The position numbers were made by a program, and so were the translations under genes. 64,000 bases of DNA, taken from positions 4,610,001 to 4,674,000 of the forward strand of contig JBBBDQ010001270.1 of the NCBI GenBank assembly GCA_037127315.1. The letters run 5' to 3'. Origin of the DNA: Ascarosepion bandense. Lineage: Eukaryota; Mollusca; Cephalopoda; Sepiida; Sepiidae. The notes under the pieces were generated by a model that did not search any database, had not been told where the DNA came from, and saw only the letters and a program-made list of their open reading frames with translations. Positions within the stretch are counted from its first letter, which is position 1, and each line of letters begins with the position of its first letter. Below are positions 52,058 through 63,835 of the stretch, in pieces.

Positions 52058-52875
52058 GTAAGTATGGAGAGCTATGATCTTAAATTGTGCTTTACTCCTC
52101 TTCTCAAATATTTACCTGTTCAGCACCTCATCTTTCAAACCAAAGGTGACACAGCATTGATCTTTTTGAACGACTTCTCTCAATCCCTGATTTCTCTACT
52201 GAACTACCGAACTTGTGAAAACCCAGCAGTTCAGTGAGAAGAATCACCTGGTCATCGTCACAGCAACAGAGGATCAATACATAATCCATTGTTGCAATTA
52301 AATGTGGGAAAACAGTTCTTGCTTTGCTGTTGATGACTAAGTGACTTGCTTTATTCATTAGACTTAAGCACATCTGTGTCCTATCCTACCCCAAGGAGAG
52401 CCTCCCGCCACCACTATGAAAAAGAAACATTAAAAGCAAATAAAAAAAATGCTTGTGGGCGTGGAGGAGTAAAAGGAGAAGAGAAAATGACTTTTTACTC
52501 TGATGAGTCATACTGAACTAAAGCTGTTGTTCCTGCAGTAACAAGATTACTGGTAGGACAGATTGGTTGATAAAGTTCATTTACTGCTTTTATCAGTTAA
52601 TGAATTTTAATTTACATTGGGGTAAATGCATACATCAGGGAAATAGAAAAAGAAAAATCGAATGATTCAAATGCTGAGAATATAAATTTAATGTGCAAAA
52701 ACATATTCTGATATATGAGAATGAAACAAGCCTTGATTTTCCAATATACATTTTCTCTTAAAAATAAATTTATTTCAAAGAATAAAAATTCAGAGATTCT
52801 TTAAATAAAATGAAAAAAAAATATTAGTAATGAATCCCCTGTTTTATAAATGTAGAATAGAACTACTTATATTTA
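52058..52875. other. Stretch without recognised features
   Basis: No convincing exon or repeat. Confidence 0.4.
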
Positions 52876-54075
52876 TCAGGGTGTTCTGAAAGTATTTTCA
52901 CCACTATGGATTATCGGTCAACTAACCAAGGCAGGACTAAACTTGAATAGTAGAAAACATCATTTAGAATTAGTTTATCATCACTTTTATTAGTTCATGG
53001 ATGTGTGGGTGACATAATGGATAGTGATTCGGAATGTGAGATCGGAGAGCCAATTTCAAATGACAGTTGGCCTTGTTACGTTCTTTAGGAAAGATATGAA
53101 TCCATCTCTTCCCCATGCTATGAGTTAAATAGTAGGAATCAGGAAAAAAAAAATCAATATTTTTTTCTAATCACTTTACCTCAAGGTGATAATGTCACTA
53201 GGATGCAAACAGCTCCTGGGAGGGAAAGAGAGTGAGAAAACTTTAGAATGAACTGGAAACCCAGTCCTAAACAGAAAACAAGGGATAAACTTCTACTCAA
53301 AAAATTGTTAATACAATATTCATTCTAAAAAAAGAATTATTGTTACAATCCAAAGTATTTTTCAGCATATAATAATACACAAAGGGTTGATAAACAGTAA
53401 ATAAACATATCAACCAATCAATCTATTAGGGTGTTTGGAAAGTAATTGTGTATTTCACCACTATGTATTATAAGTCAACCAACCAAGGAAGAACTAAAGT
53501 TGACTGGTAGGAAACTATGTATAGAATTATTTTATCCTCATTACTATTAGTTTGTAATTTATAGTGCATTTTAGACTTTAATTGCAAAAACTTTCAAAGA
53601 GAGACTCTTTCACTTGAGAACGGAACACAATGTTCTACCATCTGCAATGTTCTTTTAACCACGAATGGCAAGCTTTAAGTTTTACCTGACATTTTTTTTA
53701 AGTATTGCAGAAAATCAAAAAGATAGTGATTTTCACAAAAAGAGAAACCAATGCTAATACAAAAATCAGGTCTCTATTGCTTGCTTTGTGTCTGGTGAAA
53801 TAGGAATGGTGTTATCCATTACAGGTAACAGAAACATGGCGTTTGTTACCTGAAACTTGATCCACTGAATGAAGCATGATATTAAGGGCATCTTGCCTTG
53901 GTAAAGAGAAAACAACTTACTCTCCAGCATGACAATGCAAGAGCACATCATGCAAAACAAACCCCCCAAAATTGGAAAGTTCTTCCACTTCCTTCATACC
54001 CATCAAATTTAGCCCCTACAAAATTTTGTTTGTTTTGTTCACTATAATGTTTTGACAGTAGTGGAATATTCAGAA
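52876..54075 (+). pseudogene. Mariner relics with nested repeats
   Basis: Two similar 5' ends (from 52876 and 53428: caccactatg-attat, tcaac-aaccaaggca). A transposase remnant near 53925-54050 reads QHDNARAHHAKQT (second Asp block), then PSYPSNLAPT-type codons with the third Asp lost. A degraded tRNA SINE (53005-53135) and a LINE tail (53150-53310) lie between the two ends. Confidence 0.6.
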
Positions 54076-54129
54076 ACAAAGCAGTCTTTTAAAAAACAGT
54101 CTTTTAAAATTTTTTACAGGACAAACTTA

Positions 54130-54974
54130 GCTTTCTTTATATATGTAAATCAAAAATTTGCTTTTTTTAACTTATGTTTGCTTTCATTTTCTTTCTGGTG
54201 GAATGTAGTTTTCTAAACATACATCTGTATTATCATGATTGAGCAAAATGTATGAAGATTTAGGAGCAAAAGGTTGTCAAGCAACCCTCAAGATTTATGT
54301 GGAAGTCCAGGCTTCTCCTCAGAGTTGTAGGAGAAAGTCTGGCAGGCAGAAAGAAGCTACTAACTTGCATCACCAACTCTTATCTTCTCTGCCTTTCATT
54401 TTGTAAGACAAATCAGCCTTGTATCCCCATGTTTTCTTGCTGTCTGCTTCTGTTACCCCCTCATAAACAAAGTTGAGAAACAGTTGCAAGATTAACTTGC
54501 ATGCTGTTACTTTATTTTTATATATTAAATTTCATGCAATATAAAGCTTGAAAGCCACTCAAGGTAGAGGGTTATTGATGTAATGAATAGATAATGAATA
54601 TGTATGCACCTTGGTTCCCCCTCACTGGAATGTGATTGGCTGGTGTCAGCCATAAATACAGACGAAGACGAAGATGTCCAGAGTAAGTGAGAAAGTTGTA
54701 GAGATCTTTCCACCAGAGGTCTATTGACTATGCCTACATCTCAAGATACTGCATACGATGTTTACATCTACATACTAGATTGACCGACCTGGTTACATTT
54801 GCCTTAACTACTTAACAACCTCGTATTGATATATATCCCTTTCCAGGACATATCAGTTATAGTTGCAATAGTAATGATAAATGAGGTGTGTGATATGAAG
54901 GAAACAGAACGTAACAAAAAGTGAAGAATATGTGAATAAAAAAGATATATAATGATTAACCCATGACTTGAACA
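54130..54974. other. Stretch without recognised features
   Basis: No exon or repeat family recognised. Confidence 0.4.
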
Positions 54975-56300
54975 TGTTATGATTGAAGCATTCAAGAAAG
55001 CATCCATGCAGGAGCCTGTTCCACAAAATAGCAATTTCTGTGAATTAATAGAGAGCAGTTTAGTTTTGGAAGCATTAAAATTAACAAGTCATCTTTTGCC
55101 CCAGTTAACAACAGACTGAAGGTTGTTTTGGATATCAGCTGCCATTTTGACCTTATCAAACTGGTCAGACTTATTACTGAGACAGGAGTAAATGGTTGTG
55201 TCATCAGCATAGATACCAAGTTGACAGCTAGTGTCAATAGGAAGGTCATTAATGAAAATTATAAACAAAGTAGAACCAAGGATGTAACCGTGGAGGATAC
55301 CTGCATTAGTACGAAAGGAACCAGAATGGAGATGTCTAAAGTTATAGCCCAGGTTTCCCCATTTTTATCTAGAATTTGATAAACTCTTTCTACAATTATC
55401 ATCAGTACATCAACAGTTGACCTGGAGAAACAAAACCTCTATTGTTTGTCTGAAAAAAAAGACCTATGATGAGATGTTTTACCCAATTCAGCATTGATTA
55501 GGGCCTCTAGGAATTTCCCCAAAAGTGGTAAAATTCTAATATGGTGGTCATAATAAATGATCTCTATACCCAGCACCCCTACCTCCACTGTAATGTAAAG
55601 TCCCGCATACAACCATAAAAGCTAGGCAAGAATTATCCTTTTGTTTTTGCATGTTCAATTAAAGAAGAATAAAGCTTATTACAAGTTGAATCTGAGCCTC
55701 TGTTCTCATTACTATGCTATTACCATGTGTTTCACATCTTGAAACCAAGAGGAGAAAGAGAAAGATTCTGTCCTTTCCAGAAGTGAGGTTATAAAATTGA
55801 TTTCCAGTTTCTTTATAATTTACATCATGGGAAAATGAATTTTTTTTTATTCCTTATTATAATTTTAATAAAATGAAGTGACAAAAGGCTAATATGGTAA
55901 TAGTTAGAAAGGCCAGACAGTTCATCAAAGTTCTTGAAAACTTGATGAGGACTTCCAGCAAGAGGCAGCAAGGCACTTATTATACAGTTTAGAGAGAACA
56001 GGAGCCAGTTTGAGGGTACACTTTTTGGCAACTATTACAGAGATACCATCAGATCCACATACTTTGTGCAAGTCCAGGTTAGCCGAAAGCATAGAATGGA
56101 TTATCTGCATATCACTCAAATGAGACTCAGGCAGAGATGGGTTGAGAGGAGAATTTAAGGCGAATTTGCAGGTGAAACAGTCAGTTTTATCATCAGAGGA
56201 TGCTAACACCTCAAATTGGTTGAAGAGAGATGGAGTAGAGAACTTAGACTTATTTAATACATTATTACAGAGCTGGTACCCTCATAATGGAATAGTCAGA
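54975..56300 (-). mobile_element. CR1/Jockey-group LINE, related to family A, RT region
   Basis: Minus-strand pieces in RT order: HKVCGSDGISVIVAKKCTLK, LAPVLSKLYNKCLAASCW (56200-55950), later codons for QLGIYADDTTIYS (YADD box near 55215) and KMAADIQNNLQSVVNWGKR. Frames broken. Confidence 0.75.
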
Positions 56301-56334
56301 TTGCCATAATGTAAAGACAGTTAAATCATTAAGG

Positions 56335-56460
56335 CCCTGAAAGAACCAGTAAACCATACACTGAACAGGGAACAAGGAATGATCTTCTACTTCTGCTCAA
56401 TAGACATGGAGAGAGTGCTGACTAGATGATAGGTGAGCCTATCTACTCCTATTTACCTGT
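56335..56460 (-). mobile_element. LINE tail, degraded
   Basis: gaacagggaacaaggaatga and gatgataggtgagcctatct match the 22030 unit in reverse. Confidence 0.6.
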
Positions 56461-56469
56461 TCACAGCAC

Positions 56470-58228
56470 AGGAAGCTGGTCGATTTTATTGAGCTGTCAA
56501 TTCTAGGTTGCTAAATAAGGCTGTAGACCCCAACTGAGCCAAATGCGGATTACCAGATTAAATCATTCTGGTAGAATTGAGAGAATATCAGGAAACAATT
56601 TATGGGCAAGGAAATTTGTTATGGCTAAACTATGAGACGGTAGAGCATATTCACTTTTAACTTATACCAAGTTCTAATGTCTCCTTCTCCAAAAAAAAAA
56701 AAAAAAAAAAATTAAAACATATCAGGCAAGAAATTAATTCAGTGTAATCTAACTTAGACATGCAAAGTTAGTTCCTGGCAGTCTTGACCAAACATTCAGA
56801 AGATGTTAAGAATATTTAGCTTGATGCTTACAGAGTTATGTTTAAATCTTTTAGGCCAGATTGAATTAAGGGTAGCAGAGCAGCATTTGGGCTTGATCAA
56901 CAGTACCAGCCAGAGATGTAAGGTACCAAGACAGGTTTACTCTTATATATGAGGACTAAAAGACCCATTGGTCACTAATGAGAGGAAATAAGTTTGATGT
57001 TGTAGTGGTGAAGTTAGGTATACTATTGTTATATATTCTGGGGATGAACAGAATATAACTGAACTTGAAAAGAATTCATTCCTGTCGAAGGCAAAAAAAA
57101 TGATTTCAGTTAAAGCTGGAATGCAAAAACAAAAATTAACAGTGTATTGTGGAAACAACACAAATTTTCAAGGTCACGAAATATAAACAATAGAAATAAT
57201 TAAATTAAATTATTTGGTCAAAAGCAAATATAATTGACAGTTTATTATTTCAGGTTTTAAAACAATGAATTAGATATTACAGTCAATGAGAAATATGTTT
57301 TGGTTGTCAGAAACAATAATATAAACATGCGTATAAGACCATGTTACCCAGGTCAAGACAGAGACAGAGGACAGAATAGACAAGCTCAGGACATGAAGAG
57401 AACTCAAGGAAAGACAACTCCAACCATCACTCCCTCGTATGTGCCTGTTCCTCACATTGTAAAGAATAAACTAAGTGAATATATATTTTTTATACGTATG
57501 TTGTTTAATATTTCTAACTGATCATCAACATTGGTTTGTAAGTTATACACTATATGTCGCTTTGCTATACCATGCTATACAACTCTATACTCGTCACAGT
57601 CACTAGGTAAAGATTGAAAGTTGGTTAACAAGTTAGAATCAGTTAATTGAGGATTAAGGTTTGGAGTGAGGACAGAGATATAGTTTGTAAAATAAGAACA
57701 TAAGAAAACTATAAGGTTGTAACTTAGTATACTTGCGAATACCAACATTTTTTAAAAACATCCGGATAACTCATAGTTTACCATGCAAGAAAACTTCCTT
57801 TAAATGTAGCAACATGAAGAATTAATATTAAATGAATGGACAAATAATTAAAGCAGTCATATATATATTCCAATTTTTTCACTTACAACTCTATCTAAAA
57901 GTTAAATTGTCCAAAATCTAAAAATAGACGTTGCTTACTAACTGATTTTTTTGTGATGTAAATTTTTTAATTCTTAACCTTCATTTTTTATTTCATTTTG
58001 AAATGTGGTAGTTGCCGATGAGATGTGAAATCTCTCTGAGGGATTTCATGTTGAAATGATCATTCAACAGTTTTGAACATTGAAATTTATTTTATTTTAT
58101 AATTAGCTATATAATTTTAATTGCATTGAGCTCTCCACCTGAATCATTTTTTAATATTAAAATATTAATATTAATTAGGATTGGGTCTTTGGGATTTACC
58201 TTCCTACCTTTTCTTTTGGATTAAAGTT
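56470..58228. other. Longest stretch without recognised features
   Basis: AT-rich, no convincing exon. An open frame at 57300-57521 (73 residues, RDRGQNRQAQDMKRTQGK inside) has no recognisable domain. Confidence 0.4.
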
Positions 58229-58229
58229 T

Positions 58230-58276
<47 letters not shown>
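58229..58276. repeat. (TA)n tract, left border of retrozyme C
   Basis: The matching right border is 58649-58685. Confidence 0.9.
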
Positions 58277-58277
<1 letters not shown>

Positions 58278-58306
58278 TATATGACTACTTTAATTATTTG
58301 CCCATT

Positions 58307-58345
58307 CATTTAACCATACTGATGAGCTGTGATACAGTGAAACAG
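58307..58345 (+). ncRNA. Hammerhead remnant, 3' part deleted
   Basis: CTGATGA, stem II (GCTG/CAGT) and GAAACAGAT are intact. About 21 nt covering stem III, the cleavage site and stem I are missing relative to 24311-24365. Confidence 0.7.
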
Positions 58346-58594
58346 ATGCTCTCATACCCTGATTGAGCACTCTGGAAGAATGGTAGACTTTGAAAAAACA
58401 GTAGCTACTCTAGCATCTATGCATCGTTCATTCAGTAATGAATTAGAACACTCTCACTACTGCCGTATGAATACATGGTATATCACACCTGAAAAATCTG
58501 CCTCCTTTTACTGAGTGCCCATAGCTTGGAGGTAGAATTGCTGACTGATGCCAATTCAGATGGGTTTCAATCCTGGGTAAAAATCAATCGGATA

Positions 58595-58645
58595 TCTAAC
58601 CGTACTGATGAGCTGTGATACAGCAAAACAGATCTGTCTGCAGAT

Positions 58646-58648
<3 letters not shown>
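58595..58648 (+). ncRNA. Hammerhead ribozyme, G12 mutated
   Basis: CTGATGA, a perfect stem II (GCTG/CAGC), stem III and the GTC triplet (C17 at 58638) are kept, but GAAA reads AAAA and stem I has one mismatch. Expected inactive. Confidence 0.75.
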
Positions 58649-58688
<40 letters not shown>

Positions 58689-58689
58689 T

Positions 58690-59395
58690 AATTTATTTCT
58701 TGGAACATTATTTTTGATAAATACTAGTATTTGAGTAGATACTCAGTTTTATATTATAAACAGTATATTTTTATGTATATATTCTCTGCCAGAATATTCA
58801 AGAAATCTTGTTATGCCAGAGGACGCATATTTTTCTAGCAAAATTTCTGAAATATTCAGGACAGTAGATAAATATAAAAATATACTGTTTAATTATAAAA
58901 AAACAGCATATCTACTCAAATATGAGTAGCAATTAAAAATAATGTTCACACAAATAAATTAAATATGTCAGTTGTTAAATCCATTTCATTAATCTTTGGG
59001 TCTTTTCATAACATTGTCTGTTTACATTTGTTGACATTACAATATGCTTTCAGAGCAGAGATGATTATTTGAGAAAAATCGAAAATTGTGTGTATAAGGC
59101 TTGATTTAACTTCAATTAGACTGTGAAATTATTTATGGTTGAATGGTCTAAGATGCACCAGATCAATTGGTAGCTTCCCCTATGTTGTTAGTGGTCTTGC
59201 CAAATGACACATTTTTGTAACAAAATTTCTTGGAAATAATCAGGCTGGTAGAAATAAATATATAAATATACTGTTTGATTAAAAACAGAATATCTACTCA
59301 AATATGAGTATTGATTAAAATAATGTTCAAGCAAATAAATATGTCAGTTGTCAAATTTATTTCGTTAATCTTTGGAACTTTCTGCAATATATATA
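58690..59395 (+). mobile_element. SINE-E copies
   Basis: Two body copies (58840-59000 and 59225-59395: aacagaatatctactcaaat, aatatgagta) and a tRNA-like block at 59155-59210 (gatcaattggtagcttcccc). 58690-58800 is a body piece in inverted orientation. Confidence 0.6.
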
Positions 59396-59454
59396 TATAT
59401 TTTGCAAACATGAAAATATACCTATTATCACAATTTATACCAAATGGGTAACCC

Positions 59455-60295
59455 CCCCCCCCCCCAAAAAAAAAAAAAAAAACAGAACCGCTGATACCCT
59501 AATCCTATCAATTATTCTCTAGTTCAAACTACCACCATAATAATTGCATTTATTGTTATTATCATCACACCACCATTACTAATCACTACTACCGCTTTAC
59601 AATAACTATTTGCTACCACAACTGCTATTATCATCAAATATTACTATCACCGTATTAGTCCGCAATCATCATTAACATAAATTACTTCTCTCTTACACAG
59701 TAAAATTAATACCTCCACATAAAAATTAACAAGCATTACAAACTAGAATTTCTACCATTTAAAAATATGCAACCACAAAAAACAAGCTAATAACTGACTT
59801 TAAAAATAAAAAAATAACAATACAGCCTTAAATGATTAAAAATAATAGCAATTTTTACCTATCATAGTTTCACACAGACCCCATCATATGTACATATATA
59901 CGTACGAGAAATCGACAACTGTCCACGCATTGACATTGCTACACTATTTGAATACACCAGCCAAATGCGTATGTATGTGCACAATGGCACACAGATACAT
60001 ATATATGCCAAGCCCCATACGGTTCACATATAGTTATGTTTATGGGGCGGGTGCTTGTGTGTGTGTCTTTGCGCACGTCAGTGGGTGTATATATGTCTGC
60101 GTCTGTCACAACAACAAATTTTTCTCACACTTCTACAAAAATGCACCAATATATGCAGCCCTACATATAGCCAATTTAAAAAAAAAAATTAATCAGTTTG
60201 TCTGACGATCACAAGAGCATGAAACCCAGGGTTACAAACTCACACCTATGTATAAACACATGTTGGAGCAAGGAATAAAAGGAAAAAAATTAGTG
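59455..60295. other. Low-complexity and unassigned stretch
   Basis: Poly-C then poly-A at 59452-59482, degenerate ATC/ACC trinucleotides to about 59680, then unassigned DNA. The frame 59888-60205 is Cys/Tyr-rich and looks like translated low complexity. Confidence 0.4.
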
Positions 60296-60299
60296 GTGA

Positions 60300-60935
60300 A
60301 AAAAGAAAAAGAAAGTTTGAGTTAGGGTTTGAGTTTTGTTTAATGGCATATCAACCTCTGTGGGTTATTTAATGCCAAAAATGTGGGCTTTTAAGGTATT
60401 TGTTTTTAATGTTTGGTTATATTGAGAAGGTTGATCTAGTCAGAGTTTGATGAAGAGGTTTTTTTTTCATCTTTTTTTTTAACTTTAAAAAACTGAAGAT
60501 GTCTTCTAGTTGAAAAATGTATTGCTGGTAATAATTTTTTCTTTCAAAAATGTATTGTTGGTAATATTTGTTTTTTTCAAAAATGTATATTTTTCTATAA
60601 AAGTCTATTTTTATACTTTTATATTTTTTCATCTTTTTTTTAACTTTAGAAAACTGAAGATGTCTTCTAGTTGAAAAATGTATTGCTAGTAATATTTTTT
60701 TTTCAAAAATGTATATTTTTCTATAAAAGCCTATTTTTATACTTTTATAATATTGTGATCCCAGTTTGGGGATAAACTATTTGCCCATAGTTGGGACCCT
60801 AACAGGTACTACCACTCCAGGTCAGGTTGGACCTGGGGACAACAGCAATTAAGAGGGGCTTCCATGCTCCTCACAACCTCCCAATCAGAGGCCTTACTGC
60901 CGGATACACTTTACCATCATACCCAGGACTGAAAA
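60300..60935 (-). mobile_element. SINE-F with internal tandem duplication
   Basis: Tail ggcatatcaacctctgtggg at the left, head at the right (ggtcaggttggacctgggg). A block of about 140-160 bp (aactgaagatgtcttctagt) is duplicated at about 60466-60627 and 60628-60750. Confidence 0.8.
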
Positions 60936-61019
60936 AGAAAGAAAAATGGTGGGGTGTGGGCATGGGTTAAAGTCACCATTGGGATCTTTCTGTCATTTCT
61001 GTTTTTTAGGGCTTGGTAT

Positions 61020-61720
61020 TATATTTTTTTTTTTTTTTTATAAGCGTTTCACCCCGAGCATGGCATGTCACTGCTACTACTGCGCAGGGGGCTACATAGA
61101 GTGGAGAAAGGATGATTAAATATAGGAAATGTCAGAGGGTGGGTGATAGGTGGGTAAGGATACCGAGAATGAGGGTTTGGTAGATGAGAGTGTTCTGAGA
61201 ATGATTGGGAGTTAGTGTGATAGAAGGTGTCTATTGACCCTACATTTAAACACCTGGAGATTGTAGCTGTCGGGAAAGCAGACTTGTGGAAGGGAGTTCC
61301 ACAGGCGGGAAGCGCGAGAAAAGAAGCTGTTGGAGTAGAATTTATGGTTACATCTTATTTGTTTAACTGTAAAAGGGTGGGACCTAGTTGCTAATCTAGT
61401 ATCTCGTGTAAATTCGTGCTTAGGCGGCACCAGTGATCTAAGCTCATCAGAGCAGAAGCCATGAAAGTACTTGTAGAAGAGGCACAGGGAAGCCACATCA
61501 CGCCGGTGAGAGAGTGGTTGCAGCCGGTCTGCCAAGTCAGTATCAACCACGTTACAGATCCTCCTTTGTATTTTGTCAAGGAGAGCAGCAGGGGCACCCG
61601 ACCAGATATGGCAGCAATATTCAATACATGGGCGGATGGTAGATTTGTATATGTGCAGAATAGATTCAGGTGGGAAAAATTTCCGGGCCCTGCACAGGGA
61701 GCCGACTTTCATAGCAGCAG
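61020..61720 (-). mobile_element. LINE family A, best-preserved 3' end
   Basis: Open frame of 166 residues (61212-61712): KVGSLCRARKFFPPESILHI, YKSTIRPCIEYCCHIWSGAP, LLDKIQRRICNVVDTDLADR, LQPLSHRRDVASLCLFYKYF, then SRASRLWNSLPQVCFPDSYN and a stop after CRVNRHLLSH. It is the C-terminal RT region only, 5'-truncated, and the best reference for this family in the window. Confidence 0.9.
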
Positions 61721-61799
61721 ATTATTTTTGCAATTGAAAATGTGTCTGATTATCTTATCTGGATAACTTGCAGTCAGTTTACCATGCAGGAAAAACTTC

Positions 61800-62178
61800 T
61801 ACTAAATGTCGGGACATCAAAAATTAAGATGAAATTAATGTGCAACTCTCTTTTATCCACCGTCAGTAAACTTTCCTACCAGCCATCAGAATGGATGATA
61901 CTAATCTTCTGGAGAGTAACATACAGTGCTCACTGGCCTCACTTTTTCAGTGGACCTGAAGTGGATTGACAATGTTGAATCTTTAACTGCATCTCCTGCG
62001 AGGAAAGTTAGGTCACTGTGTTAAGCCAGAAAGTTTTTCTCATCGGAATCCATCTTAGAGTTTTATAAATCTTCCATTTGTCTATGAACTGAATACAGTT
62101 GCCATATTTGGTTGAGTGGTCCTGCTATTCATCTCGAGGTTCTCGACAAAATCCAAAGGAGGATCTGCAATGTTGTTG
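61800..62178 (+). mobile_element. LINE family A fragment, head to head with the previous copy
   Basis: Codons for FSVDLKWIDNVESLTASPAR, KVRSLC-ARKFFSSESILEF and LEVLDKIQRRICNV; cut off by a 5S-tRNA SINE. Confidence 0.8.
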
Positions 62179-62179
62179 G

Positions 62180-62604
62180 TTGTTTTGTTTTTATGGCATA
62201 TCAACCTCAACGGGTCATTTATTGTCAACTAAATTTTATTTATTTATTGCTGGTAATACCTTTTTCTTTCAACAATTTATTGTTGTTTTTTTTATGTAAG
62301 TTTTGTGTCTAGTAATACTTTTTTCTTTTTGAGTATCAAGATTCATTGGGATTTGTTTTTAAGGGCAGGGTCCCCAAGTCCTACCCTTTTTATTTAATCC
62401 ATAACTGGAGGGAAGAGACGGATTAATACCTTACCCAAGGGTACCAGTGCTTAAGTGAATGTAGGGTATTCAACTGGAATTCGAACTCGGCTCACCGATT
62501 TTTCTTTCCGAGCTGATATCCACTGCACTGCAACGCACATCCGTCACTATACGCTTACAGCACCTGGTATTCCCAAGCGGTCACCCATCTAAGTACTGAC
62601 CAGT
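62180..62604 (-). mobile_element. 5S-tRNA composite SINE, 5S head truncated
   Basis: Tail at left (ggcatatcaacctcaacggg), central domain, tRNA-like head (ggaattcgaactcggctcac) and only the 3' part of the 5S head (gcacctggtattcccaagcg), which stops at ctgaccag. Confidence 0.85.
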
Positions 62605-62605
62605 T

Positions 62606-63008
62606 GCTAGAAATTTTGAACTGAACTCTTTATTTTGATCTCTGGGGTATATCATTCTCATTTGCCAATCTCAAGGACACATGGTTCAGTGGATATAAGC
62701 ATTGGTTAGTTACAGTGACTTAACCCCAAGAGTTTGAGTTCAGCACTTTGCTACAGCAGCTGTGAACAAATAACTTAGAGAGTTAAAGGGAGGTAATTAC
62801 ATGGCACCCAGAAGTGGCATTGCATGTGGAATGAGAATAGTATACCCCGGTGATTGAAATAAAGGATTTGTTTCAAAATTTCTAGCACCTGAAGAAGGCC
62901 GAAACATACAACAGCCAAAACATCATAAACATGGCAATAAAAATGAGGTTAACATTTCGAACAATGTAAATAATGTAAATACTACCTCATCTCAGAAGTA
63001 TAAACAAA
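62606..63008 (+). mobile_element. SINE-H with an inverted piece
   Basis: tRNA-like head catggttcagtggatataag, B-box block agagtttgagttcagc, body, and tail (cacctgaagaaggccgaaac, ctacctcatctcagaagtat). 62606-62663 is an inverted copy of body sequence at 62830-62884. Confidence 0.65.
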
Positions 63009-63294
63009 TAGTCAATTGCCATCTTCTATCTTCTTGAATCCCATTCATCTTTTATTCTTTTTTCAATACAGTTAAAACCAGACATGAAAACCAGAAATAA
63101 GTAAAGCCATTATCTATAATAGTTCTTTAATTAAAGACTACCATATTTATCACAGAAAGTTATAAAATTTGACCCAGGATGACATATACTGGTATTAAAT
63201 GCCAGCTATTAATTACAATGCTATTAATATTGTCTAAAATAAGTCATTATTTTTATTTCATAAATTGCTTGAATATCCTTTTTGGTCGGGCTTA

Positions 63295-63370
63295 TCTCTA
63301 CTTTATGGAGGTGTGGGCAGAGTAATGGATATTGTTGAACATGGAGTCAGTGTGCCGAGTTAGTCTGTTA
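63295..63370 (+). mobile_element. tRNA-SINE relic
   Basis: agagtaatggatattgttga and gtgccgagttagtctg are diverged remains of the tRNA-like head. Confidence 0.4.
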
Positions 63371-63384
63371 TGTTTGCTTCAAAC

Positions 63385-63835
63385 AATTTTTTTTCATTTC
63401 AACCCAAGATGCACAATAAAGTCACTAAGACGCAAATGTTTACTGAATATGAAACAATATGAGACAATGTAAAACATTAAAAAAATTGAATGTAAAAACT
63501 GTGAAAGAAAAGTATTTACACTATTTACATTTGGACTGTAATCCACATCTTTGTTGTTATTATCACTACGTTTCAACTGTTGCGCCCTCTGGCTCTTATC
63601 AGATGTATATTGATCTAGATAACCTACAGGGAATTCTGACTCTTTATCTAATCTGCATAGTTCATTTCACAATTCCTTACACATTACCCAGATTGATATA
63701 CACCTGATGAAGTCTGAGGGGCACAATGGCTGAAATGTACTGATAACAACAACAAAAACGAGGACAATACTCCAAATATAAATTGTGTAAATAATAATAA
63801 ATCTTCATCCCAGAAATTCAGACAGAAAACAACAT
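63385..63835. repeat. LINE/SINE tails in inverted arrangement
   Basis: A minus-strand tail (63505-63600: tatttacactatttacattt, tcaactgttgcgccctctgg) faces a plus-strand tail (63690-63830: cacctgatgaagtctgaggg, cgaggacaatactccaaat). A LINE tail remnant (aagtcactaagacgcaaatg) precedes them. Confidence 0.6.

Larger units (their letters stand above)
58277..58648 (+). mobile_element. Retrozyme C, dimer-type
   Basis: Two hammerheads in direct repeat on the plus strand, with CTGATGA boxes at 58319-58325 and 58605-58611 (286 bp apart). Body as in retrozyme A, with A-box-like tagcttggagg near 58530 and B-box-like ggtttcaatcc near 58563. Bordered by (TA)n on both sides and ending exactly at the stem I strand. 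Confidence 0.8.

Noticed and set aside
57300..57521. 73-residue frame as an exon of the host gene
   Set aside because: No matching splice phases, no domain and a low-complexity Gln/Arg run.
59211..59260. Hammerhead on the minus strand of SINE-E
   Set aside because: A CTGATTA-like box and a GAAA follow each other, but the core G8 is changed in every copy and position 17 does not fit.
59888..60205. 105-residue Cys/Tyr-rich secreted-looking frame
   Set aside because: Composition follows TATA/GTGT low complexity; no signal peptide and no cysteine framework.
62886..62925. Hammerhead in SINE-H tails (ctgaagaaggccgaaac)
   Set aside because: The CUGAAGA and GAAAC boxes are present but stem II is too short or needs a long unpaired loop, and no stem III with a legal cleavage site follows.
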